This document shows, in pieces, positions 25,796 to 33,991 of a stretch of DNA of 64,000 nt. The stretch is from contig JAVVWB010000003.1 in NCBI GenBank assembly GCA_036652335.1, positions 92,509 through 156,508 on the forward strand, in the 5' to 3' direction. The position numbers were made by a program, and so were the translations under genes. Under the pieces are notes generated by a model. That model was given only the letters and a program-made list of their open reading frames with translations. It ran no database searches and was not told the DNA's origin. Position 1 is the stretch's first letter, and each line of letters begins with the position of its first letter. This DNA is from JAVVWB01 sp036652335 (lineage in GTDB: Bacteria; Synergistota; Synergistia; Synergistales; Synergistaceae).

Positions 25796-28438
25796 TTAAT
25801 TTAGTTCATTACTATGAATTTTTTTCCACATCATACATGAACCCTTGTTCTTTTGTTTGACATGATATAACGCAATATCTGCATGTTTGAATGCTTCATT
25901 AAATCTATCCGTTGAATGCATTATAGAAACACCGAAGGAACAAGATAGAGCATAGACAGTATTTTTTAGTTTTGATTCTTTAATTTTTTTACTGAGAAAA
26001 AGTCCTTTTTCATAAACCTTTTGTAGCTCAGAAAAATTTTTCATTATAATTAAAAATTCATCACCGCCTACTCTTGCAATAATATCCCCTTCTCTAATTT
26101 CAGCACGTAATGTATCAGCTACTTTTCTTATCAATTCGTCTCCCACATCATGTCCGTATGTATCATTACATTGTTTAAGGTTATCAACATCAACCATAAA
26201 CACAGCGTGAGGTGAAAGTTCTGGTAACCTTGATATTGACTCCATTAAGCCTCTTCTGTTACAACACATTGTTAATGTGTCTTGGTTTGCCCTTTGCTCT
26301 AATATTACACGTTGATCCTCTAAGCTTTCTTTAATTCTTTTAAGCTCAGCACTATCAATTGTGTTCTTAATATGGTGTTGTAAAATTTCTTTCTTATAGG
26401 GTTTAGATACAAAGTTATCAGCACCTAACCTCAGAGCACGCAATTCAGCATCGTCAGCTACTTCGGATGTAATTATTACTGGAATACGAGAAAGCACATT
26501 ATCTTTCTTCAAAATATCAAGCAATCTAAATCCATCCATTATTGGCATAATTAAATCTAATAATATAATTGAAATTTCATGCGGATTTTCTAAAAGATAA
26601 TTATATGCATCCTGACCATTGTTAAAGACAATAACATTATACCTTGGTAACAACATATTTTTCAGAATATCACAATTCATCTCTATGTCTTCGACTATCA
26701 TAACTGTGTGTGGGTTTAAATCACCAAAAATATTTTCTGGGAAAAATTCACTGTTTTTATCTGTCGTGCTATCAGACCTTAATTTGTTTTTACTTAGATA
26801 CTCTTTAAATAAACTTGAAGGCAGAGGCTTGGAATAGAAAAAACCCTGAACATAGTTACAGCCAATATTTTTAAGATATTCCATTTGTTCTGCTGATTCA
26901 ACACCTTCAGCTATAACATCTAATTCAAGCCATCTTGCCAGTGCAACAACAAATTTTAATATATTTTTTTTGTTTATAGAATTCTGTTTTTGTATAAAGC
27001 CCATGTCAAGCTTAAGGACATCTATAGGCAATTCACTTAAAACATTCAAGGATGAATATCCTGAACCGAAATCATCCATCTCGATTTTAAAACCAAGATA
27101 TCGTAATTTTTTTATTATCTCAATAATTTGTTGCGGATTATCGACATAAGCAGACTCTGTAACTTCGAGATGTAAAAGTGACCTTTCAATCTTATATCTA
27201 TCTGTTAAAGAAATCATTAGCTCAACAAAGTTAGGTATATCAAAATCAACTCTAGACACATTAACAGAGATGGGAAGATTAAAACAATTTATCACTTTCC
27301 ATTCATATATTTGCTTACAAGTTTCTTCCCAAATATAGATATCGAGTTCTGATATAAAACCATTTTTTTCAAATAGCGGTATAAATTCTCCCGGAGAAAT
27401 AAACCCTAATTCAGGGTTATTCCAGCGAACAAGTACTTCTGCACCAATTACTTCATCAGTTCTAATGTCATGTTTAGGTTGAAAATAAAGTACAAACTCT
27501 TTGTTTTTTAATGCTTCTTTCATATGGTCTATAATCTGTTGTTCCTTAAGCAAAAGCAATCTCAAAGAGTCATCATACTCAATTATAAACTTACCATATT
27601 TCGTCTTTATCCTGTTTAAAGCTATTAAAGCTCTATCACACATAGCTGATATAGGAAGAGTCTTATCTACATAAGGATAAACACCAAACTTTACTACTAG
27701 ATTTGGTACGGGAGCATTGTTTAAAAAAACAGTTATCTTTTCTATTATTTCATCTTCTGAGTGTAAATTATTGTGTTCAGTAAATACGGCAAATTTATCT
27801 GGACCAATTCGAGCATATATCTCTTTTCTGTTCTTAGAGTTTTTAAAGCTTTGTGCAATGTATCTAAGAACATCGTCACCTTTTTTCTCCCCGTATTTAT
27901 CGTTAACAAGTTTAAAGTTTTCAATGTCACAACATATCATGTCAAAATCTAGAGAAGAATTCTCTATTAAAAGACGATGTACGTGCTGAAAGAAAAATTC
28001 TTTAGTGTATAATCCAGTTAATTGGTCAAATTTCAATAAATTTATCATAGCTGCTGTTTCTCTTAAACGTATTATGCTTGCTACTCTGTGTTTTACAATT
28101 TCAGGCTTATATGGTTTTGTAATAAAATCAGAGGCGCCCTCAGCCAAACAAGTAATTTCATCTTCACTACTATCACTTGATGTCTCAACAATTACAGGAA
28201 TAGATGAGAACATTGCATCATTTTTAAGTACAGCTAAAAATTCAAAACCATTCATTACTGGCATATTAATATCAAGTAAAACCAACGATATGTCATTCTG
28301 AGTTTGCTTTAGAAAATCAATTCCAACCTTTCCATTTTCAGCTTCAAACAACTGATATTCTTTAGAAAGTATCTTGTATAAAATTTTACGGTTTACCTTA
28401 TTGTCATCAATAATCAATATTTTTTTCTTATTCGGCAA
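25796..28438 (-). CDS. Two-receiver GGDEF/EAL cyclic-di-GMP signalling protein
   Basis: Predicted architecture: REC1 (LIIDDNKVN, phospho-Asp in LLDINMPVMNG, KPYKP), then a degenerate GGDEF domain (IGPDKF in place of GGDEF). Next comes an EAL domain with EVLVRW, NVSRVD, HLEVTES, DDFGSGYSSL, LKLDMGFI, IAEGVES and YVQGFFYSKPL. A second receiver (IVEDIEMN, LLDLIMPIMDG, KPYKK) and a C-terminal intact GGDEF domain (ARVGGDEF) follow, the latter with an RxxD inhibitory site (REGD) five residues before it. It should be able both to make and to degrade c-di-GMP. The TTG at 28438 has AGGAG eight bases upstream; an in-frame ATG at 28465 lacks a ribosome site. No histidine kinase is adjacent. Confidence 0.9.
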   Translation of the reverse strand: MPNKKKILIIDDNKVNRKILYKILSKEYQLFEAENGKVGIDFLKQTQNDISLVLLDINMPVMNGFEFLAVLKNDAMFSSIPVIVETSSDSSEDEITCLAEGASDFITKPYKPEIVKHRVASIIRLRETAAMINLLKFDQLTGLYTKEFFFQHVHRLLIENSSLDFDMICCDIENFKLVNDKYGEKKGDDVLRYIAQSFKNSKNRKEIYARIGPDKFAVFTEHNNLHSEDEIIEKITVFLNNAPVPNLVVKFGVYPYVDKTLPISAMCDRALIALNRIKTKYGKFIIEYDDSLRLLLLKEQQIIDHMKEALKNKEFVLYFQPKHDIRTDEVIGAEVLVRWNNPELGFISPGEFIPLFEKNGFISELDIYIWEETCKQIYEWKVINCFNLPISVNVSRVDFDIPNFVELMISLTDRYKIERSLLHLEVTESAYVDNPQQIIEIIKKLRYLGFKIEMDDFGSGYSSLNVLSELPIDVLKLDMGFIQKQNSINKKNILKFVVALARWLELDVIAEGVESAEQMEYLKNIGCNYVQGFFYSKPLPSSLFKEYLSKNKLRSDSTTDKNSEFFPENIFGDLNPHTVMIVEDIEMNCDILKNMLLPRYNVIVFNNGQDAYNYLLENPHEISIILLDLIMPIMDGFRLLDILKKDNVLSRIPVIITSEVADDAELRALRLGADNFVSKPYKKEILQHHIKNTIDSAELKRIKESLEDQRVILEQRANQDTLTMCCNRRGLMESISRLPELSPHAVFMVDVDNLKQCNDTYGHDVGDELIRKVADTLRAEIREGDIIARVGGDEFLIIMKNFSELQKVYEKGLFLSKKIKESKLKNTVYALSCSFGVSIMHSTDRFNEAFKHADIALYHVKQKNKGSCMMWKKIHSNELN

Positions 28439-28465
28439 GATGAAAACTCCTCTCAAAAGCAACAT

Positions 28466-28768
28466 CTAAATCATTAATCAATGGGAAGTCTTTCAAAATT
28501 TAAAATATATACTTAAACACACATTCTTTGGAAAAAGATGATAGATTTACAAAATGATTTTTTACATAATAACTCTTTATATTTTACTCTAAATCACGCT
28601 CTTTTTCTAGCAGTAAAAGACTTATTCTAAATAAAATTACATGACTTGATAGATTATATTCAGTAAAATATTTATTAAATATTTTAAAAGGACACTTTAT
28701 GAATATATTAAATAATCATCAATATTCTTATCACTCTTTATAGACTTAGGATCGAGACTTTAAACAAA
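28466..28768. other. Non-coding AT-rich gap
   Basis: About 300 bases between the signalling gene and the tRNA-Gly terminator. I see no open frame with a ribosome site and no strong consensus promoter. It must hold the promoter of the signalling gene, which I cannot place with confidence. Confidence 0.5.
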
Positions 28769-28797
28769 TATATCCCCCTCAAATTGAGGGGGATATA
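28769..28797 (-). terminator. Palindromic terminator after tRNA-Gly
   Basis: TATATCCCCCTC and its complement GAGGGGGATATA pair around a five-base loop. It lies 28 bases past the tRNA 3' end and is followed on the minus strand by a weak TTTG run. The stem is symmetric, so it may also stop plus-strand transcripts. Confidence 0.65.
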
Positions 28798-28824
28798 TAC
28801 AAATAATACATAAAAATCAAAATA

Positions 28825-28900
28825 TGGAGCGGACAACGGGATTCGAACCCGCGACCCTCAGCTTGGGAAGCTGATGCTCTACCAACTGAGCTATGTCCGC
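28825..28900 (-). tRNA. tRNA-Gly(CCC)
   Basis: A full cloverleaf of 76 bases: acceptor GCGGACA/TGTCCGC, D arm GCTC...GAGC, anticodon stem TCAGC/GCTGA with loop TTCCCAA (anticodon CCC), and T arm with GTTCGAATC. The discriminator is T and CCA is encoded. It decodes GGG glycine codons. Confidence 0.95.
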
Positions 28901-29178
28901 ACGCATAAAGAAACAACAATTATATTATCACAAACATAACTTAATTTCCAGCAGTAGCTACGTAAGAATATTTTACTAGTTGTCTTAATATGTATTCTTT
29001 ATCTTAAAGGATAATTAAAAACAAATAGTTAATTAATCTTCAAGGCAACTTTTATATTTTTCAACTTTATTCAAATCGTATTTAAAAGAATTAAATCTAT
29101 TGTGTCACTTCATCCTCAAGACAAGACTCTAAGAGAGTAGAATTTAACTATGTTAAAAATACAATCAGAACTTACGAG

Positions 29179-29574
29179 TTAGAATATATAAGGGGCATTA
29201 CCTGAAAAATCGGCAATTAAACCATGTGGGTTATCTAGATAAAATACCACAAAAATTGGATTATCTGCAGTATGATACTGACTTTTCACTATTGGATTAT
29301 TCATACAATTTTCTTTTACACTCATATTATTTTCAAATGTAGCCTTACCTGCTAAACGAATCCATGCATACTGAGGAGATGATACGGAAATCTCAATTTC
29401 TGGATTTGCGAGCATATCCTTATATACATCTTTAGTATTGTTAGTACAGAACCATAACTTGTTCTCCTGTTCTAAACAGAACATAAAAGGACGGCATTTT
29501 GCCTTCCCATCACGACCAATAGTCGCAAGGTATTGTACTGGATTTGCATGTAAAAATTCTACTATTCTTTTCAT
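29179..29574 (-). CDS. Pyridoxamine 5'-phosphate oxidase-like flavin-binding protein
   Basis: A small split-barrel FMN-binding protein of 131 residues. The start (IVEFLHANPVQYLATIGRDG) and the WFCTNNTKDVYKDMLANPEIE segment are typical of the PNPOx-like family used as flavoreductases. Its exact substrate is not readable. It lies downstream of an Rrf2 regulator gene with two perfect inverted repeats in the gap, so it is probably its target. AGGGGGA precedes the ATG. Both genes look like backbone DNA just outside the island. Confidence 0.82.
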   Translation of the reverse strand: MKRIVEFLHANPVQYLATIGRDGKAKCRPFMFCLEQENKLWFCTNNTKDVYKDMLANPEIEISVSSPQYAWIRLAGKATFENNMSVKENCMNNPIVKSQYHTADNPIFVVFYLDNPHGLIADFSGNAPYIF

Positions 29575-29590
29575 TCATTATTCCCCCTAA

Positions 29591-29671
29591 TGATATAGTT
29601 TTGTTGTAACATTATCCGTTACAACAAAACTATATCACACATTGGTTGTAATTACAATAGTTACAACCAAT
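29591..29671 (-). promoter_or_regulatory. Twin palindromic operators between the Rrf2 gene and the PNPOx gene
   Basis: Two perfect inverted repeats lie side by side. The first has 20-bp arms (TGATATAGTTTTGTTGTAAC, plus 29591-29610 and 29618-29637) around a 7-base spacer. The second has 11-bp arms (ATTGGTTGTAA, 29641-29651 and 29661-29671) around 9 bases. Both contain a TTGTAA...TTACAA core. The most likely role is operator sites for the Rrf2 regulator; the first could also form an RNA hairpin in the leader. Confidence 0.6.
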
Positions 29672-29714
29672 TTTTAAAAAAATTTCCCTCTTTTCTATAT
29701 TTGATGGCAAAAAG

Positions 29715-30149
29715 TTATTTATTTAAGATTTTTACAATATCTAAATTAATATCTAACAACGTAATTGATGACAATTCCTTTTCCATAGCTTCTTGCACTC
29801 TCTTTAATTTATCATCTAATACAGTATGAATGTTTTTTCCCACTGGGCATTCTGGGTTGGGAGTATCATGAAAATGAAATAACTCACCAGTACTAATACA
29901 CTCAACTGCCCTATATATATCGAGTAGAGTAATTTCATTTAGTGGTTTAGAAATAGAAGTTCCACCAGTACCTCTAGTAACTTCAACTAATCCAGCATTT
30001 TTAAGCTGTCCTAAAATTTTTCTTATAACAACCGGATTCACATTTGTACTCCCTGCAAGGAAATCACTTGTTACTTTATATTCATCTTTAAAGGTATCTA
30101 TACAGGCAAAAATATGAACTGCCAACGTAAATCTACTTGAAATCTGCAA
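29715..30149 (-). CDS. Rrf2-family transcriptional regulator (YwnA-like)
   Basis: A 144-residue winged-helix protein. The N-terminal MQISSRFTLAVHIFACID and the recognition region NPVVIRKILGQLKNAGLVEVTRGTGG are typical of Rrf2 proteins. Only one cysteine (PECPVG) is found in the sensor region, so it is not the three-cysteine IscR/NsrR cluster-binding type and is closer to YwnA/CymR. The start is a TTG after GGTGG. It is likely to act on the paired palindromes downstream of it. Confidence 0.85.
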   Translation of the reverse strand: MQISSRFTLAVHIFACIDTFKDEYKVTSDFLAGSTNVNPVVIRKILGQLKNAGLVEVTRGTGGTSISKPLNEITLLDIYRAVECISTGELFHFHDTPNPECPVGKNIHTVLDDKLKRVQEAMEKELSSITLLDINLDIVKILNK

Positions 30150-30475
30150 AATATATACACCACCTTATTCCTGGTTATTTTACATTATATTTCTTTTACA
30201 TCAATATATGTAAGGGTTCTGCCACACAGTTCTCTATATGCATTAATTTTTTATTATTAATCCTATAATGTAGAAATTTATGTTATGTTTTTTATAAGAC
30301 AGAATATAAATTTAATCTTTTTTTACATGCAATTTTTCTAAATATAAGTATTGTTATATTAAATATTATACCGCAATAATTTAACTATATAATATAGCCT
30401 CATAAGACAACAAGCTTTTTTTATTGACCGTTAATTATATCACCTTAAGTTAAAAATCTAAATTTAAATACACAT
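30150..30475. other. Non-coding AT-rich gap upstream of the Rrf2 gene
   Basis: About 325 bases with no supported gene on either strand. It should contain the Rrf2 gene promoter. No repeat or structured RNA stands out before the hairpin at 30476. Confidence 0.5.
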
Positions 30476-30524
30476 AAAGCCCGAGAATTGTGGCTGCAGC
30501 CAAAAGCTACAGATCTCGAGCTTT
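30476..30524 (-). terminator. Hairpin downstream of the displaced rumA end
   Basis: Arms AAAGCCCGAGA and TCTCGAGCTTT (one mismatch) with an inner TGTGGCT/AGCTACA pairing form a long stem 34 bases past the TAG of the rumA-like remnant. The U-run is weak. It is a plausible original terminator of the methyltransferase gene, left behind when the island inserted. Confidence 0.45.
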
Positions 30525-30557
30525 ACTTTATTAAAATAACTTTCAAATAAGTGGCAT

Positions 30558-30690
30558 CTAGGCTTTTGTCAAGATTGTTACTGTCTCCACGTGGCTCGAG
30601 AGGATAGGAAGTATGTCAAATGCCTACTCTCGTTTATGGGAACATATCCACTAACCTCTTTCTGTTTGTGGAAACATATCAGCAAGATTG
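30558..30690 (-). pseudogene. Displaced 3' end of the rRNA methyltransferase gene with tandem attachment-site remnants
   Basis: On the minus strand the frame ends HVETVTILTKA followed by TAG (30558). It matches the C-terminal HVETV signature of RlmD/RumA proteins; the intact gene at 56470 ends HVETVVLMSRVAPTK. Just upstream are three degenerate copies of the codons for the preceding DMFP motif: GATATGTTTCCACAAAC, GATATGTTCCCATAAAC and GACATACTTCCTATCC. I read this as the left boundary of the island, with att-like scars of repeated integrations into rumA. The similarity of short motifs is directly visible; the history is inferred. Confidence 0.6.
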
Positions 30691-30701
30691 CTCTATAAAG
30701 C

Positions 30702-30745
30702 AAAAATAGTACTTGCACCTATTATACTTTGTACAAGCACTATTT
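30702..30745 (-). terminator. Terminator of the NifX/Mrp operon
   Basis: AAATAGTGCTTG and CAAGTACTATTT (one G-T pair) close an 18-base loop 20 bases past the last gene, followed on the minus strand by TTGCTTT. Confidence 0.65.
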
Positions 30746-30765
30746 CACAATATAAATATGGTATT

Positions 30766-31125
30766 CTATTTGCCACATTCATCATGATGCTGATGTTCAT
30801 GGCAAACAGAACCAGTCGACTTTAAAGAGCCTTCCAAGTATGCTTCTACTGCTGCTTTGGCATTACCTTTTGCTCCAACAATAACTTCGATGTTCCTTTC
30901 ATTAAAAATCTCAACTGCACCTCCGCCCATACCACCGCTGATGATGACATTTACACCACGATCGGCAAGAAAATTAGGCAGGAATCCAGGTTTATGTCCA
31001 GGGTTAGCAATAGTTTCACTTTTGACAATTTGATTATTTTCGGTGTCAAAAATCATAAACCCTTCGCAATGCCCAAAATGCTCTGTTACCATTTCCTTTT
31101 CACTTGCTACTGCTATTTTCATCAT
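30766..31125 (-). CDS. Dinitrogenase iron-molybdenum cofactor (NifX/NifB-like) family protein
   Basis: A small cluster-binding protein, 119 residues from this start. It has the family N-terminus MKIAVASEKEMVTEHFGHCEGF, the mid-protein IISGGMGGGAVEIFNERNIE, and a histidine/cysteine-rich tail (CHEHQHHDECGK) that may bind metal. The family includes the orange protein (ORP) of sulfate reducers. The ATG pair at 31125/31122 is chosen because GGAGG lies eight bases upstream. It is the last gene of the ten-gene operon, whose second NifX paralogue lies at 34831. Confidence 0.85.
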   Translation of the reverse strand: MMKIAVASEKEMVTEHFGHCEGFMIFDTENNQIVKSETIANPGHKPGFLPNFLADRGVNVIISGGMGGGAVEIFNERNIEVIVGAKGNAKAAVEAYLEGSLKSTGSVCHEHQHHDECGK

Positions 31126-31162
31126 TGTTTTTTCCTCCAATTTTTATTTTGAATATATTCAT

Positions 31163-31426
31163 CTAATATTTCTGCTGCATGCTCAGTTTTGGAACTCTAT
31201 CTAAAGGATTTGAATACCCATCTAGCATTCCTGCAACTATGAACATTTCACTGACTGCTCCACATACCTCTCGTAGTCTTCCCATTCCACCACCAAATGA
31301 AGAAGAAATTTTCAGTGCTGTTTCTGAGTCTAGTCCTGTTTCATCACAAAAGGCTAACACTACCGATTGAGAGCAATTGTATCCTTTTGTGAATAATTCT
31401 TTTGCTAATGTTGAATGTTCACTCAC
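31163..31426 (-). pseudogene. C_GCAxxG_C_C family redox protein, frameshifted near its C-terminus
   Basis: The 87-residue frame shows the family marks GYNCSQSVVLAFC and a GGGMGRLREVCGAVSEMF core. Family members are usually 120-150 residues. After PLDRVPK the frame drifts into LSMQQKY and stops. The -1 frame instead reads KTEHAAEILDEYIQNKNW and so on, ending with a TGA that overlaps the next gene's ATG. A single lost A in the AAAA run at about 31190 explains this. It is either a real mutation or a sequencing error. These proteins are suspected redox or cluster-associated subunits. Confidence 0.7.
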
Positions 31427-31437
31427 TTTTTATTTTC

Positions 31438-32271
31438 CTAAAGTCTTTCCTCTAGTAATTTTGATGTGCTATCAAGCCAATTGCCATCAAAAAGCTCTAT
31501 CATGCCCTTGTCACAGGCAGCTGAAATTTTCGGATCAATAGGTAGTTTAGCAAGAACCTTTAAATTATGTTTTTCAGCAATTTCTTCAATGTGGCTTTCG
31601 CCAAATATCTGATAGTCCTTGCCGTTATCAGGGCATTTAAAATAAGACATATTTTCTACCAAACCAATGATTGGGATATTCATCATTTCTGCCATTTTGA
31701 CGGCTTTAGATACAATCATGGATACCAGCTCTTGTGGAGAAGTTACGACAATAATCCCATCAACAGCAATGGATTGAAATACTGTAAGGGGAACATCGCC
31801 GGTTCCTGGTGGCATATCAATAAACATAAAATCTACATCACTCCAGATAACATCAGTCCAGAACTGTTTAACTGTACCAGCAATTATTGGGCCTCTCCAT
31901 ACAACAGGATCAGTATCCTTTTCTAAAAGTAAATTAACAGACATAATATCAATGCCGGTCTTTGTTTTAACAGGGAATAGTCCAAATTCGCTACCAGTGG
32001 CTTTTTCCCGAATTCCGAATGCCTTTGGAATAGAAGGTCCTGTAATATCTGCATCAAGAATGGCAGTATGATAACCCATTCTATTCATGGTAACAGCGAG
32101 CATGGAAGTAACAAGTGACTTTCCTACTCCGCCTTTACCACTGACAATACCTATGACTTTTTTTACGCTGCTCATCTCATGTAACTTCTCGGAAAAATCA
32201 GTTTTTTGTTCTTTTCTTTCTGCACAGTCCTCTGAACAACTGTTGCAGTTTTGATTACAATTTTCGCTCAT
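31438..32271 (-). CDS. Mrp/NBP35 family Fe-S cluster carrier ATPase
   Basis: Deviant Walker A ATPase thought to carry or insert iron-sulfur clusters. The N-terminus has a cysteine cluster (CNQNCNSCSEDC, residues 4-15) as in NBP35. SGKGGVGKSLV follows near residue 44, then MSVNLLLEK, WRGP and FIDMPPGTGDVPLT. The usual C-terminal CxxC is reduced to one cysteine (NMSYFKCPDNGK). The length of 277 residues is normal. It sits 17 bases downstream of the beta-lactamase-fold gene and 11 bases upstream of the C_GCAxxG_C_C gene. Confidence 0.9.
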   Translation of the reverse strand: MSENCNQNCNSCSEDCAERKEQKTDFSEKLHEMSSVKKVIGIVSGKGGVGKSLVTSMLAVTMNRMGYHTAILDADITGPSIPKAFGIREKATGSEFGLFPVKTKTGIDIMSVNLLLEKDTDPVVWRGPIIAGTVKQFWTDVIWSDVDFMFIDMPPGTGDVPLTVFQSIAVDGIIVVTSPQELVSMIVSKAVKMAEMMNIPIIGLVENMSYFKCPDNGKDYQIFGESHIEEIAEKHNLKVLAKLPIDPKISAACDKGMIELFDGNWLDSTSKLLEERL

Positions 32272-32288
32272 AATTTAGCTCCTTTATT

Positions 32289-33110
32289 TTAGATTGTTAT
32301 TTCACTGCCTGTTGATAAATAATCAATATTATCACCCATAACAGATTTCAGCCTTTCATAGGCTTCTATACCTGTACAATGGCAGGTATAAAACTTTGCT
32401 TTTGTAGCCATTAGATATTTACCAATTCTATCTATCATATCAGAGTCCTCATTGCCACCAGAGCGACTGGAAAGATGAAATCCGCCTATTACATAATCAG
32501 GCATACGACCTTTTATTTCTTGAAAATGTTCAAGTATATTTATGATACCATTATGAGCACAGCCTGTAACTAGAAGGGTCTTTCCGTCTTCCTCTATGAT
32601 AAGATTCTGTTCATGTGCAAAAGTATCATCTATCATTCGTTCATTTTGCTCAGTTAGCAACCCACGATTTGATTTCGGTTGAGTCTCTCTTTGAACAACA
32701 TTCGAAAATACCTGGATTCCATTACTGATATAGAATTGGTCTGACGTAAGTGCAATTTGCTTATTTTGTTTCAGCTCATCATCAAGACCGATAAAATCTA
32801 ATTTGTCATTTGGACGGATAGCATAATGTTTCTCGAAAGCAAGATGGTGTAAATACACCTCTGCTTTTGTATTTTCTTTAAAAAAAATTTTTAATCCACC
32901 ACCGTGGTCATAGTGCCCATGTGAAATTACAAGAAAATCAACGTCAGTGATATTGACGCCAAGTTTTTCAGCATTTTTAAGAAACAATTTACTTGCTCCA
33001 ACATCAAATAAAATTTTAAGTGCATTTGTTTCAATATACAGACTAAGACCATGTTCGTTACCGAAGTCTTTCGATATCGATGTGTTTTCCACTAATGTTT
33101 TGATAATCAT
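32289..33110 (-). CDS. Metallo-beta-lactamase-fold hydrolase (COG1237 type)
   Basis: The metal-binding motif SHGHYDHGG is near residue 64, with later TGCAHNGIINIL and GGFHLSS histidines. The length of 273 residues matches the group of MBL proteins related to the methanopterin-pathway synthase (7,8-dihydropterin-type). Substrate unknown. Its presence in a cluster of ATPases with ferredoxin domains is typical of anaerobes. The 5' end overlaps the upstream ATPase gene by four bases, indicating coupling. Confidence 0.85.
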   Translation of the reverse strand: MIIKTLVENTSISKDFGNEHGLSLYIETNALKILFDVGASKLFLKNAEKLGVNITDVDFLVISHGHYDHGGGLKIFFKENTKAEVYLHHLAFEKHYAIRPNDKLDFIGLDDELKQNKQIALTSDQFYISNGIQVFSNVVQRETQPKSNRGLLTEQNERMIDDTFAHEQNLIIEEDGKTLLVTGCAHNGIINILEHFQEIKGRMPDYVIGGFHLSSRSGGNEDSDMIDRIGKYLMATKAKFYTCHCTGIEAYERLKSVMGDNIDYLSTGSEITI

Positions 33111-33991
33111 GACCTTAGCCCACCACCTTCTTCAAAAAGTAATTTCATTGTCTTATTGTAAACTGCTTTTACTGCTGCACCCGATGCACAATCTATGTCT
33201 ACAATGGTTCGGCCATTATTAATCGCTTTTACTGCATTCGAATCAAAAGGTATTCTACCCATAAAAGTCAGCCTTTGTTTTTTACATAGCGCTTCTATCT
33301 TTTCTGTGTTTTCTACGTTGGTATCAAATTTGTTTATACATATTACTGTCATAGTTCCGAATTTCGCCGCTGTTTTTATAATTCGCTCCAAATCACTAAT
33401 GCCAGATATGGACGGTTCGGCCACTATCAAAACCATGTCCACACCGCTAAGTGATGCTATTACAGGACAGCCTATGCCTGGAGAACCGTCAATAATTGCA
33501 AGATTGGCATTAACTATCTCCGACTTCATCTGTTTTTTAACCTCTGTGACCAGCATTCCTGAAGTGCCACTACCCATTTTCAGCTGTGCTGTAGAAAAAA
33601 CTTCTCCTTCATTTGCATATAACATCAACTCACCAGCTACAGCCGGTTTTAAAGATATAGCTTCTACTGGACAAACAGCTTTGCAAACTCCACAGCCTTC
33701 ACATGCAAAAGGATCTACTTTATATTTCTTATCTACTGAAATAGAATCAAATCTGCAGTTTTGTCTACACTTATCACATTTGATGCACAGTTCTGGATTT
33801 ATCTCCGCTTTTGGTAAACCATAATAATCTGTTTTCATTGGTTGAGAGCTTTGTTCTGTTATAAGGTGTAGGTTAGGTGCATCTACATCACAATCCGCAT
33901 AAGACTTAGCGTTTGCAAGCTTGATAAAAGCACTGGCTATAGTAGTTTTCCCAGTACCGCCTTTTCCACTAAGAATAAGAAGTTGTTTCAT
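33107..33991 (-). CDS. MinD/ParA-type ATPase with two [4Fe-4S] ferredoxin motifs (second copy)
   Basis: A 294-residue SIMIBI ATPase starting LLILSGKGGTGKTT. An inserted 8-iron ferredoxin domain has CIKCDKCRQNC and CEGCGVCKAVCP at about residues 63-100. The switch region GSPGIGCPVIASLSG follows. Such pairs occur beside NifX-like genes in anaerobes, including the ORP clusters of Desulfovibrio, where they are thought to mature or partition a metal cluster. The start overlaps the first copy's end by 23 bases, with GGAGGTGCAAC as ribosome site. Confidence 0.88.
   Translation of the reverse strand: MKQLLILSGKGGTGKTTIASAFIKLANAKSYADCDVDAPNLHLITEQSSQPMKTDYYGLPKAEINPELCIKCDKCRQNCRFDSISVDKKYKVDPFACEGCGVCKAVCPVEAISLKPAVAGELMLYANEGEVFSTAQLKMGSGTSGMLVTEVKKQMKSEIVNANLAIIDGSPGIGCPVIASLSGVDMVLIVAEPSISGISDLERIIKTAAKFGTMTVICINKFDTNVENTEKIEALCKKQRLTFMGRIPFDSNAVKAINNGRTIVDIDCASGAAVKAVYNKTMKLLFEEGGGLRS

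Noticed and set aside
31163..31426. Programmed -1 frameshift in the C_GCAxxG_C_C gene
   Set aside because: The AAAA run is not in the X XXY YYZ arrangement and no downstream structure is seen, so a base loss or sequencing error is more likely.
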